Shown here: piece by piece, positions 1-5,649 of the stretch
Numbering within the stretch: the first letter of the stretch is position 1
Layout: every line of letters starts with the position of its first letter
NCBI GenBank assembly: GCA_900550835.1
Contig: URTP01000092.1
Location: 1-8,052, forward strand
Source: an uncultured Collinsella sp.
GTDB lineage: Bacteria; Actinomycetota; Coriobacteriia; Coriobacteriales; Coriobacteriaceae
Length of the DNA: 8,052 bases
Direction of reading: 5' to 3'
The notes under the pieces: generated by a model
Seen by the model: only the letters and a program-made list of their open reading frames with translations
What the model was told of the DNA's origin: nothing
Database searches by the model: none
Translations under genes and position numbers: made by a program

Positions 1-153
1 CGGAATGTCGAAGCCCCAACGACGCTGCGTGCGGTACATAACGACCGCCGTGAGCAGGGCGCCGACCACGTAGGCCAGGCCGTACCAGTAGATAGTGATG
101 GGGCCCGCCGAGATCGCGACGGGATCAAGCATATGGTAGAGGTCGTTGAGCAT
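1..153 (-). CDS. lgt: Prolipoprotein diacylglyceryl transferase, N-terminal part (cut by window edge)
   Basis: Lgt is a polytopic inner-membrane enzyme. It moves diacylglycerol from phosphatidylglycerol onto the lipobox cysteine of preprolipoproteins, the first step of lipoprotein maturation. Only the first 51 codons are visible. They read MLNDLYHMLDPVAISAGP and then ITIYWYGLAYVVGALLTAVV. The D-P-V-A-x-x-x-G-P-I-x-I-Y-W-Y-G-L pattern is the characteristic Lgt N-terminus leading into the first membrane helix (about residues 19-39), followed by a basic cytoplasmic stretch (YRTQRRW). The ATG at 153-151 is preceded by an AGGGGA-like ribosome binding site. The gene lies downstream of the Nfu gene on the same strand, with about 108 nt and two hairpins between them. 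The family call is by pattern recognition; the active-site histidine and arginine regions lie outside the window. Confidence 0.88.
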   Translation of the reverse strand, partial: MLNDLYHMLDPVAISAGPITIYWYGLAYVVGALLTAVVMYRTQRRWGFDIP

Positions 154-176
154 ATCGATCCCCTGCTCCCTACATA

Positions 177-217
177 CAAATGCGGCCGCGGGCCTTACGC
201 TCGCAGCCGCACATTTG
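177..217 (-). repeat. Imperfect inverted repeat just upstream of lgt
   Basis: CAAATGCGGC at 177-186 faces GCCGCACATTTG at 206-217. The pairing is complete except for two extra bases (CA) in the right arm, and 19 nt lie between the arms. On the minus strand the hairpin ends about 23 nt before the lgt ATG. No U-tract follows, so it is not a standard terminator. It could be an mRNA-stabilising or leader structure for lgt, or a relic of an intergenic repeat. Confidence 0.5.
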
Positions 218-230
218 GACGTAACGTCTA

Positions 231-250
231 TGCGGAGCGTACCGTCCGCA
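231..250 (-). other. Short perfect hairpin downstream of the Nfu gene
   Basis: TGCGGA (231-236) and TCCGCA (245-250) form a perfect 6-bp stem around an 8-nt loop, 11 nt past the TAA of the Nfu gene on the minus strand. The sequence after it on that strand (TAGACGTTACG) has no U-run, so intrinsic termination is doubtful. It may be an mRNA 3'-end stabiliser or a weak attenuator before lgt. Confidence 0.35.
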
Positions 251-261
251 GCTTTCGCGTC

Positions 262-540
262 TTAGAACGGCGCGTACTCGTCGTACAGGTCCTCGGCCTC
301 GCCGGAAGCATTGACCTGCTCAACGCGGGTAACGCCGGGCACATGCTCCTTCAGGATGCGCTCGATACCCATGGAAAGGGTTAGCGAGCTCATGGGGCAG
401 CCGGCGCAGGCGCCCTGCAGCTCCAGCTTGACAACACCCTCGTCGTCGACGCCCACATACTCCATATCGCCGCCATCGGCCTGCAGGTTGGGGCGAATCT
501 CTTCAAGAACCTTCTTAAGCAGCTCTTCGTTAACAGCCAC
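262..540 (-). CDS. NifU C-terminal-domain (Nfu-type) Fe-S cluster carrier protein
   Basis: This 92-residue protein consists of essentially one Nfu domain, with no N-terminal A-type or IscU-like domain. Nfu proteins carry [4Fe-4S] clusters, bridged between two subunits through a CxxC motif, and hand them to client enzymes in the cytoplasm. Visible signatures are the N-terminal helix (ELLKKVLEEIRPNLQADGGD, residues 6-25), with the family's R-P-x-L-x-x-D-G-G-D block, and the cluster ligands C45-A-G-C48 inside LQGACAGCPMSS. An acidic tail (EAEDLYDEYAPF) ends the protein. The start is GTG (540-538), chosen because AAAGGAG lies 5 nt upstream and no better in-frame start is seen. Short single-domain Nfu proteins are common in Gram-positive bacteria. 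Its client is unknown; the large acyl-CoA dehydratase-like protein at the right edge would be one possible Fe-S client, but that is speculation. Confidence 0.93.
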   Translation of the reverse strand: MAVNEELLKKVLEEIRPNLQADGGDMEYVGVDDEGVVKLELQGACAGCPMSSLTLSMGIERILKEHVPGVTRVEQVNASGEAEDLYDEYAPF

Positions 541-710
541 AGGGGCTCCTTTCTCACAATAACGCGGGCACGCCCGCGGACAGGGGCTATGTTACTACAG
601 CCATGTACCCGCTTAGGCGCCAGCCATGCGTGCGGACACGACTTTCACGAGCAGTCAATTTGGGACGGGGCTCTTTTGGCTGTTTTGCCGCCAGCTGGCG
701 TTGGCACGCG
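541..710. other. Intergenic spacer between Nfu and dCMP deaminase genes
   Basis: These 170 nt hold no convincing gene. Seen here: a 12-bp perfect palindrome CGCCAGCTGGCG at 689-700, close to the deaminase stop; the 10-mer TGGGACGGGG at 661-670, which recurs in the inverted repeat near 2207-2284; and a 6-bp GC-rich hairpin at 563-578. Together they suggest remnants of an intergenic repeat plus transcript 3'-end structure. Confidence 0.5.
563..578 (-). terminator. Weak hairpin upstream of the Nfu gene
   Basis: CGCGGG (563-568) and CCCGCG (573-578) form a tight 6-bp stem with a 4-nt loop. On the minus strand it is followed by TTATTGTGAG and then the Nfu ribosome binding site. The T-run is short, so read-through from the deaminase gene into nfu remains possible. 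It could equally be a leader hairpin of the Nfu mRNA. Confidence 0.3.
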
Positions 711-1235
711 CTACTGCCGAGCCTGTCCCCCGGTACCAATCTGGACATCGACGATGACCTGGCGGTAGCTGATGCCGCAGGAGTCGAGAATGCGGCGGCT
801 GATACGGCCGTCATCGGTGTCGGCATACTTATTGTCCAGGTAGACGACCTCGCCCACGCCCACCTGCGCCAGGATCTTGGCGCAGTCATGGCACGGGAAC
901 AGCGTGACGTAAACCGTGGAACCCTCGAGGTCCTTGAGCGAGCCACGGTAGTTGAGCACGGCGTTGGCCTCGGCATGGACCACGTAGTTGTGCTTGTCCT
1001 GCAGCGGGTCATCGCTCGTACCCCACGGGAAAAAGTCGTCGTTGAGCGCCGAGGGCGTGCCGTTGTAACCCACCGAAAGGATGCGGTGGTTGGTGCTGGC
1101 GATGCACGCTCCCACCTGCGTGTTGGGGTCCTTGCTGCGGCGCTGCGCGGCGATGGCCACGCTCATAAAGAACTCGTCCCAGCTAATAACGTCGCGGCGC
1201 TTGCCCGACGCGGTTTGATGAAGATCGTCCGACAT
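711..1235 (-). CDS. Deoxycytidylate (dCMP) deaminase family protein
   Basis: The protein belongs to the zinc-dependent cytidine/deoxycytidylate deaminase fold and probably converts dCMP to dUMP, feeding dTMP synthesis. The product has 174 residues. The first zinc motif is H87-A-E89 (VVHAEANAV), with E89 as the proton-shuttling residue. The second is P114-C115-H-D-C118, giving the H/C/C zinc set. Upstream, PNTQVGA (residues 37-43) and GYNGTP (56-61) are typical of dCMP deaminases rather than cytidine or tRNA adenosine deaminases. The ATG at 1235-1233 is preferred over one 36 nt upstream (1271), because GGAGGTG lies 6 nt before it and the upstream ATG overlaps a promoter-like -10 box and lacks a ribosome binding site. 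ComEB of Firmicutes is the same family, but no competence genes are adjacent. The last ten residues (QIGTGGQARQ) look like a lineage-specific tail. Confidence 0.93.
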   Translation of the reverse strand: MSDDLHQTASGKRRDVISWDEFFMSVAIAAQRRSKDPNTQVGACIASTNHRILSVGYNGTPSALNDDFFPWGTSDDPLQDKHNYVVHAEANAVLNYRGSLKDLEGSTVYVTLFPCHDCAKILAQVGVGEVVYLDNKYADTDDGRISRRILDSCGISYRQVIVDVQIGTGGQARQ

Positions 1236-1269
1236 GGCAGACACCTCCGCAATCGCAATAGTTTGGCCC

Positions 1270-1275
1270 ATTGTA
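1270..1275 (-). promoter_or_regulatory. Extended -10 promoter element for the dCMP deaminase gene
   Basis: On the minus strand TGCTACAAT fits an extended -10 box (TGnTAnAAT; hexamer TACAAT at 1275-1270). No good -35 hexamer lies 16-18 nt upstream, which is usual for extended -10 promoters. Transcription would start near 1262, leaving a leader of about 27 nt with the GGAGGTG ribosome binding site. This argues against translation from the ATG at 1271. Confidence 0.45.
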
Positions 1276-1317
1276 GCAGGTGAAAGGTAGGGGCGCTTAT
1301 CCCACCAGCCCCTCGCC

Positions 1318-2169
1318 CTACGCGCGGCGGGGCTTTTGGTTGATGCGGTAGAGCTCGGCGAGACCCCGCAACGTCAGCGCGTCGTCTACCGTCAGGCTAT
1401 GGCCGACCAGCGCCGCAAGTGCCTCGGCATCATCGCCGGTAATGACGATGGGCACATCGCCCTCCCCCGCGGCCTTGGTCGCGCGCATCTCGGCAAGCAC
1501 CATGTCGAGCATTCCGTCGATGCGGGCTACCTCGCCCAAAACCACACCCGAGCGCATGGCCTCACGCGTGTTGCGTCCGATGACGTGCGTTGGCGCCGAG
1601 GGCTCAACCTGGGGTAGGCGCGCTGCTGCCGCCGAAAGCGAACGGGCGCCGAGGGCCAGGCCTGGCGCGATAACGCCGCCCACAAAGGTACCGTGCACGT
1701 CGATGACCTCGATATTGGTCGTCGTGCCCAGGTCAATCACGATGCACGGCGAGCCGTAGACGGCGCGGGCCGCCACGGCATCGGCGATGCGGTCGGGGCC
1801 GATCTCGGCCGGATCGTCGTAGTGCACGGGTATGCCGGTCTTAAGTCCCGGCCCCACGGTGAGCACGCGCCCCGTGCAGGTGCGGGAAAGTGCCGCCTTC
1901 CACGGGCGCTCGAGCGCCGGGACTACACAGCTCAGCACGGCCGCGGCGGGTGCAAGCACCCCGGGCACACCGGCATCGGCGGCGAGCGCGCCCATGACCT
2001 GCACAAGTCGCATGCGCGCTTCGTCGGCCGTAATGCTCGACGGCGTCGTGATCTCGCATGTCGCAAGCGGACATTCCTGCGCCGCGGCCGAATCCTCTGC
2101 AAACAGGCCAAAGCGAATGAACGTGTTGCCCACGTCGACCGTCAATATATATGCGCACCCATTAAGCAT
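1318..2169 (-). CDS. coaX: Type III pantothenate kinase
   Basis: CoaX phosphorylates pantothenate with ATP, the first committed step of coenzyme A synthesis, and belongs to the ASKHA (actin-like ATPase) fold. The protein has 283 residues, slightly long for the family. Visible motifs are the phosphate-binding D12-V-G-N-T16, the substrate/dimer motif GPDRIAD (124-130), the second phosphate loop DLGTTTNIE (146-154) and GGVIAPG (164-170). Most CoaX proteins read D-x-G-T-A-T-T-x-D in the second loop; here it is T-T-T-N-x-E. Likewise VITGD (242-246) replaces the usual TGG. These look like lineage variants, since the rest of the domain is intact. The ATG is preceded by AAAGGAG at 8 nt. The gene is divergent from the OPT transporter, and about 80 nt separate its stop from the deaminase start. 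Confidence 0.94.
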   Translation of the reverse strand: MLNGCAYILTVDVGNTFIRFGLFAEDSAAAQECPLATCEITTPSSITADEARMRLVQVMGALAADAGVPGVLAPAAAVLSCVVPALERPWKAALSRTCTGRVLTVGPGLKTGIPVHYDDPAEIGPDRIADAVAARAVYGSPCIVIDLGTTTNIEVIDVHGTFVGGVIAPGLALGARSLSAAAARLPQVEPSAPTHVIGRNTREAMRSGVVLGEVARIDGMLDMVLAEMRATKAAGEGDVPIVITGDDAEALAALVGHSLTVDDALTLRGLAELYRINQKPRRA

Positions 2170-2196
2170 CGTCGGCGCTCCTTTCGTCTGCCCAGC

Positions 2197-2202
2197 AGTA
2201 TA
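2197..2202 (-). promoter_or_regulatory. Possible -10 box for coaX
   Basis: TATACT on the minus strand (2202-2197) matches the -10 consensus at five of six positions and would start transcription about 20 nt before the coaX ATG. The -35 position falls inside the left arm of the 34-bp inverted repeat and has no TTGACA-like hexamer, so the promoter would be weak or activator-dependent. Confidence 0.35.
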
Positions 2203-2206
2203 TCCC

Positions 2207-2284
2207 GATGATTATTCTGGGACGGGGATTTAAAAATCATTGCGTACCTGATGATTTTTAAATCCCCGTCCCAGAATAATCATC
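2207..2284. repeat. Perfect 34-bp inverted repeat (10-nt loop) in the coaX/OPT divergent region
   Basis: The arm at 2207-2240 is the exact reverse complement of 2251-2284, with TGCGTACCTG between them. Each arm joins an AT-rich inner part (ATTTAAAAATCAT) to the GC-rich core TGGGACGGGG and an AT-rich outer part (GATGATTATTC). No U-run follows the hairpin on either side, so it is not an ordinary terminator. A perfect 34-bp match implies recent origin or selection. The core 10-mer also occurs at 661-670. It is most likely a small non-autonomous palindromic intergenic element, and an RNA copy would be a double-stranded RNase III-type substrate. Confidence 0.85.
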
Positions 2285-2296
2285 CTTCGGCTTCGC

Positions 2297-2332
2297 TTGG
2301 GATAGCTAAAAAAGCCCAGTCCCAAATTAGCT
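2297..2332 (+). other. Two overlapping alternative stem-loops upstream of the OPT gene
   Basis: TTGGGA (2297-2302) can pair with TCCCAA (2320-2325), and AGCTAA (2304-2309) can pair with TTAGCT (2327-2332). The two pairings interleave, so they are mutually exclusive as simple hairpins or form a pseudoknot. They lie upstream of the likely transcription start, so a DNA-level or repeat-remnant role is as likely as an RNA one. Confidence 0.3.
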
Positions 2333-2342
2333 GCCGTGCCGC

Positions 2343-2348
2343 TATACT
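2343..2348 (+). promoter_or_regulatory. Possible -10 box for the OPT transporter gene
   Basis: TATACT matches the -10 consensus at five of six positions. No convincing -35 hexamer lies 16-18 nt upstream. Transcription from about 2355 would give a leader of roughly 100 nt, which holds the structured segment at 2396-2440. Confidence 0.35.
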
Positions 2349-2395
2349 GGTGCGCGGTCGTTTGCGAGCTCACGCGGCGGCCCTTGGTAACCCGA

Positions 2396-2440
2396 CTTCC
2401 CGCGCCGTATCCGTAACGGCGCTCCCGGGGGAAGCGGATA
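2396..2440 (+). promoter_or_regulatory. Structured 5' leader of the OPT gene with possible pseudoknot
   Basis: A 7-bp stem GCGCCGT (2402-2408) / ACGGCGC (2416-2422) carries a 7-nt loop. It is extended at its base by CTTCCC (2396-2401) / GGGAAG (2429-2434), with a 6-nt bulge. The loop bases ATCCG (2409-2413) are complementary to CGGAT (2435-2439) immediately after the stem, giving a possible H-type pseudoknot that ends 6 nt before the AAAGGAG ribosome binding site (2446-2452). It matches no riboswitch class I can name. Control of translation initiation is an inference from position. Confidence 0.35.
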
Positions 2441-2458
2441 TACGCAAAGGAGTTTTAT

Positions 2459-3058
2459 ATGAGCAATCCCTCGAACCGCGCTTCGATGCGCGGGCAACTC
2501 ACGCTGCGCGGCGTCGTCATCGGCGTCCTTGGCTGCGTGATCATCACGGCAAGCTCGGCCTACACGGCCCTCAAGATGGGTGCACTCCCCTGGCCGATTA
2601 TTTTCGCTGCCGTCATCTCGCTGTTCTTCCTGAAGCTCATGGGCAACGCCAGCCTCAACGAGGCCAACGTCACCCACACCATCATGTCCGCGGGCGCCAT
2701 GGTCGCCGGCGGCCTGGCGTTTACCATCCCGGGCGCCTGGATGCTGGGCTATGCCGACCAGATCAGCGTGCTCGACTACAATGAAACCGGTGTGGAACTA
2801 CGTTGGGAAGGAGAAGGCGTGAATGGCAACGGCGCTCATCCACCGCCACTTCATCGTGGACGCCGCGCTGGAGTTTCCCACCGGCAATGCCGCAGCTCAG
2901 ACACTGCGCGCCACCGAGGCCGGCGGCAAGACCGGCAAGCAGCTCTTTGGCTCCATGGCCATCGCAGGCATCTACAGCGTGCTTCGCGACGCTCTGGGCG
3001 TGGTGCCCAGCATGCTGTGCACGCTCAATATCCCCGGCGTGACCTTTGCCATCTATAA
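2459..3058 (+). pseudogene. OPT-family transporter, N-terminal fragment (frame lost after about residue 105)
   Basis: The first 105 or so codons encode the start of an OPT (oligopeptide transporter/YSL) family permease. QLTLRGVVIG and AYTALKMG form the first helix (about residues 15-37) and its loop, LPWPIIFAAVISLFFL a second (43-58), and THTIMSAGAMVAGGLAFTIP a third (72-91). The ATG at 2459 has a perfect AAAGGAG 6 nt upstream. After QISVL (101-105) the reading becomes hydrophilic and unlike the family (YNETGVELRWEGEG). Beyond about 2822 this frame only reads out-of-frame through the codons of the downstream ORF, ending at 3058. The continuation of the transporter lies one frame over, from 2823. 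The expected helix leading into the HRHFIVDAA block is absent, so the full gene is probably inactivated unless the two halves are made as separate chains. Confidence 0.75.
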
Positions 3059-4169
3059 CTCGCCCATGCTGCTCTCCATCGGCTTTTTGGTTGGCTTCGC
3101 CCCGGTTGCCTTCTGGTTTGCCGGCGCGCTGCTAGGTAACTTTGGCATCATCGTGGGCGGCACCGCTGCGGGTCTATTCGACGTTGTGACTGCGCAGGGC
3201 ATCGTCAAATCGCTCGGCATGGGCCTCATGATGGGCTTTGGCGTCGCCGTCGTCCTCAAGGACATCCTGCCGCAGGTCGCCGGCATCGCCCGCGGCCTCG
3301 CCGCCGACAGCTCCAGCGACACCGACGAGCAGTCGCTCATCTCGGGCTCGCTTAAGCTCGACGCCGGCATCATCGGCCTGGGTACTGCCGCCATAGCCGT
3401 GATCGTCGCCATCGCGCTCGACCTTGGCCCCGTCCCGGCCGTCATCGTCACGCTGTTCACCTTTGTCACCACTATCATGAGCGCGCAGAGCTGCGGCCAG
3501 ACGGGCATCGACCCCATGGAGATCTTCGGCCTCATCGTCATGCTCATCGTGGCTGCCTTCGCACAGATCGCCCAGGTCAAGCTGTTCTTTATCGCCGGCA
3601 TCGTGGCCGTGGCATGCGGCCTTGCGGGCGACGTCATGAACGACTTTAAGGCCGGCGCCGTGCTGGGCACCGACCCGCGTGCGCAGTGGATCGGCCAGGC
3701 CATCGGCGGCATCGTGGGCGCCCTGGTCGCCGCTGCCGTCATGGTCGCGCTCGTCACCGCCTATGGTCCGGATGCTTTCGGCCCCGACAAGAGCTTTGTG
3801 GCCGCGCAGGCAAGTGTGGTCGCCACCATGGTCTCGGGCATCCCGAGCGTGCCGTGGTTCGCAGGCGGCTTTATCGCCGGCATCGTCATGTACTGGCTCG
3901 GCATTCCGGCCATGATGATCGGCCTGGGCGTGTACCTACCGTTCTATATGTCGCTCACGGCTTTCTTGGGCTCCTGCGTCAAGCTCGCCTACGACAAGTG
4001 GGCCGCACGCCGCGACGCCGCTGCCGGTCTTTCGGACGAGGAGAAGGCCTCCAAGGATGCCGCCTTCCAGGAGCAGGGCCTGGTCGTCGCCAGCGGCCTG
4101 CTCGGCGGCGAGTCCATCGTCGGCGTTATCCTGGCGTTTGTCTCTGTTGGTCTGAGCCTGCTGGGGTAG
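2823..4169 (+). CDS. OPT-family transporter, C-terminal part (continuation of the broken gene)
   Basis: These 448 residues continue the OPT permease begun at 2459. They start at MATALIHRHFIVD and run through ALEFPTGNAAAQTLRA (the usual cytoplasmic E/D-F-P-T-G segment after helix 3 or 4), GNFGIIVGGTAAG, and about ten further hydrophobic helices to the C-terminal SVGLSLLG. OPT proteins are proton-coupled importers of peptides, peptide-like siderophores or modified amino acids; the substrate here is unknown. Intact bacterial members usually exceed 600 residues, and the two pieces together give about 570. The ATG at 2823 has AAGGAG (2808-2813) 9 nt upstream and directly follows a TGA (2820-2822), so separate translation of this half is conceivable. 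Removing one A at 2822/2823 would join the frames as GVMATALIHRH, a natural-looking helix end. A strong terminator follows the stop. Confidence 0.85.
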   Translation: MATALIHRHFIVDAALEFPTGNAAAQTLRATEAGGKTGKQLFGSMAIAGIYSVLRDALGVVPSMLCTLNIPGVTFAIYNSPMLLSIGFLVGFAPVAFWFAGALLGNFGIIVGGTAAGLFDVVTAQGIVKSLGMGLMMGFGVAVVLKDILPQVAGIARGLAADSSSDTDEQSLISGSLKLDAGIIGLGTAAIAVIVAIALDLGPVPAVIVTLFTFVTTIMSAQSCGQTGIDPMEIFGLIVMLIVAAFAQIAQVKLFFIAGIVAVACGLAGDVMNDFKAGAVLGTDPRAQWIGQAIGGIVGALVAAAVMVALVTAYGPDAFGPDKSFVAAQASVVATMVSGIPSVPWFAGGFIAGIVMYWLGIPAMMIGLGVYLPFYMSLTAFLGSCVKLAYDKWAARRDAAAGLSDEEKASKDAAFQEQGLVVASGLLGGESIVGVILAFVSVGLSLLG

Positions 4170-4194
4170 GCCGAACAACAACGCACCAGCGCAG

Positions 4195-4232
4195 AGCGCG
4201 GGGTCGGAATCAAACCGGCCCCGCGCTTTTTT
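4195..4232 (+). terminator. Rho-independent terminator of the OPT transporter unit
   Basis: The 12-bp stem GCGCGGGGTCGG (4196-4207) / CCGGCCCCGCGC (4215-4226) includes one G-U pair, has a 7-nt loop, and is followed directly by TTTTTT (4227-4232). It lies 26 nt past the OPT stop. Confidence 0.93.
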
Positions 4233-4308
4233 GTCTATTTGACTCTTATGATCCTCACGGCGTTTTAGCCATGTCGATTGTCCTGACTTCCAGGTCAACA
4301 AACCTTGT

Positions 4309-4337
4309 CTGACACCTCGCCTAACGCGGTGTAGAGT
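4309..4337 (+). promoter_or_regulatory. Sigma-70-type promoter of the DUF389 gene
   Basis: CTGACA (4309-4314, five of six consensus bases) and TAGAGT (4332-4337, four of six) are separated by exactly 17 nt. Transcription would start near 4344, about 40 nt before the ATG. The preceding gene ends in a strong terminator, so an independent promoter is expected here. Confidence 0.6.
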
Positions 4338-4384
4338 AAAGACGACAGACGCAAGAAGCGGCTCAGAAGCTAAACGAGGTAAGC

Positions 4385-5524
4385 ATGGAACTCGACAAAC
4401 AACAGATCAAGCGGCTGCGCGAGCGTCATCATCGTCGTCACGGTATACGCCCTGCACACAGCGAGGCCATGGAGAATGCCACCCGTTTCCTTAAGCAGGC
4501 GTTCAACATACGCGAGGGACGCGCGCCCTATCACGTGATTCGCAAGCGCTTTGTAAACGGGGCGCGCCTGACTGGCTCACACTTATGCATCCTGATCATT
4601 GCCATGTTGATCGCGAGCATCGGCCTCGATATCGACTCGGACATTGCCATCGTGGGCGCCATGCTCATCTGTCCGCTCATGGGCTCGGTCCTTGCCATGG
4701 CATACGGCATCGCCACGCTCGACCGCGAGATTGCCGTCGAGGCAATTGCCGGCCTCGCGCTGCAGATGGTCTTTTGTCTAATCACGTCCACGCTGTACTT
4801 TAAGCTCTCGCCCCTTGGCACCACCACGGCCGCCATAATCGACAACTCAACGCCCACCGTGTGGGACCTCGCTGTCGCGCTCGCCGGCGGCTTTGCGGGC
4901 GGGCTGGGCAACTCACGCGACCAGGAGCCCGCAACGCTCATCGCCGGCGTAGCCGTGGCGACCGCGCTCATGCCGCCCCTGTGCGCGGCGGGCTATGGCA
5001 TCGCCATCGCGAGCGGGTCGCTGTTCCTCTCGGCCCTCTACGAGTTTGGCATCAACGTCGTCTTTATCGCGCTGGCGGCCGAAGCCGTATTGCTTCTTTT
5101 GCGTGTACCGCTCAAGCGTGACCTCAACGGCGACGGCATTGTGACCGCCGAGGAAAATGCCGAGGTCGACGAGCTGTCACGCAAAGTGCGCCGCCGCATC
5201 ATCGTGGGCACGGTGATCTTTGCCATCCCCTGCATTATTATGACGGCGGGGTCTATTGGCTCGGCGCAGGCCGGCGTGCAAGACGGCTACGGCGTCACCG
5301 AAACCACGCGCGAACTTGCCGCGGTGCTGCCGAGTTTTAAAGATTACACCGTCGCTGTCGAGACCTCGGCTACCGAGGGCGACGAGGAGGGCGTCGTCGA
5401 GCGCGAGATTGTCGCCCATGTGACGACAAGCGAGGCGCTCGGGGAGCACGACCGTCGCGCTGCCCGCAAGCTCATCGACCTCAACGTACCCGAACTCGAT
5501 CGCGTTGAGTTCGATGTGAAGTGA
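4385..5524 (+). CDS. DUF389 family membrane protein with an EF-hand-like loop
   Basis: This 379-residue integral membrane protein belongs to the DUF389 family (TIGR00341-like), whose biochemical role is not established. A basic cytoplasmic N-terminus (residues 1-62) precedes about seven hydrophobic segments: near 64-80, 85-112, 118-139, 157-176, 182-207, 212-240 and 271-293. Family signatures are AIVGAMLICPLMGSVLAMAY (88-107), with its G-A-M-L-I-x-P-L-M-G core, and IAGVAVATALMPPLCAAGYG (186-205). Between helices 6 and 7 lies DLNGDGIVTAEE (246-257), which fits the twelve-residue EF-hand calcium loop at positions 1, 3, 5, 6, 8 and 12. The C-terminal 80 residues are soluble, with an acidic run (TEGDEEG). 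The ATG has GAGGT 4 nt upstream. The gene stands alone between its own promoter and terminator. Confidence 0.9.
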   Translation: MELDKQQIKRLRERHHRRHGIRPAHSEAMENATRFLKQAFNIREGRAPYHVIRKRFVNGARLTGSHLCILIIAMLIASIGLDIDSDIAIVGAMLICPLMGSVLAMAYGIATLDREIAVEAIAGLALQMVFCLITSTLYFKLSPLGTTTAAIIDNSTPTVWDLAVALAGGFAGGLGNSRDQEPATLIAGVAVATALMPPLCAAGYGIAIASGSLFLSALYEFGINVVFIALAAEAVLLLLRVPLKRDLNGDGIVTAEENAEVDELSRKVRRRIIVGTVIFAIPCIIMTAGSIGSAQAGVQDGYGVTETTRELAAVLPSFKDYTVAVETSATEGDEEGVVEREIVAHVTTSEALGEHDRRAARKLIDLNVPELDRVEFDVK

Positions 5525-5598
5525 TGCCGGCGCGGGATGAATGCTCGCACGGACGCAAGCTACGACAAGGCACAGACGCGATACGGACACGAGCAAAT

Positions 5599-5638
5599 AG
5601 CGGGGTGCAGTTCACACCCGCACCCCGCTCGCTGTTTT
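5599..5638 (+). terminator. Rho-independent terminator after the DUF389 gene
   Basis: AGCGGGGTGC (5599-5608) and GCACCCCGCT (5620-5629) form a perfect 10-bp stem with an 11-nt loop, followed by CGCTGTTTTATT. It sits about 75 nt past the DUF389 stop and also lies downstream of the convergent hypothetical gene, so it may serve both strands. The U-run is better on the plus strand. Confidence 0.8.
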
Positions 5639-5649
5639 ATTGCCGTGAA

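Noticed and set aside
1236..1271. Longer N-terminus for the dCMP deaminase starting at ATG 1271
   Set aside because: No ribosome binding site precedes it and the ATG overlaps an extended -10 box, whereas the ATG at 1235 has GGAGGTG at ideal spacing.
603..1283. Long plus-strand ORF (226 codons) opposite the dCMP deaminase gene
   Set aside because: It is antisense to a gene with clear catalytic motifs, its peptide is unlike any family, and it has no convincing ribosome binding site; high-GC coding sequence commonly produces such shadows.
2207..2284. The 34-bp inverted repeat as a bidirectional terminator
   Set aside because: It lies between divergently transcribed genes, where no terminator is expected, and has no U-run after either arm.
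2820..2822. TGA before the second OPT ORF read as selenocysteine
   Set aside because: The frame upstream of the TGA encodes no OPT sequence (MKPVWNYVGKEKA), so read-through would not restore the protein, and no convincing selenocysteine-insertion hairpin was recognised.
3053..3757. Minus-strand ORF of 234 codons inside the OPT gene
   Set aside because: It is a Met/Ala/Thr/Pro-rich antisense reading of membrane-helix codons, with no independent support.
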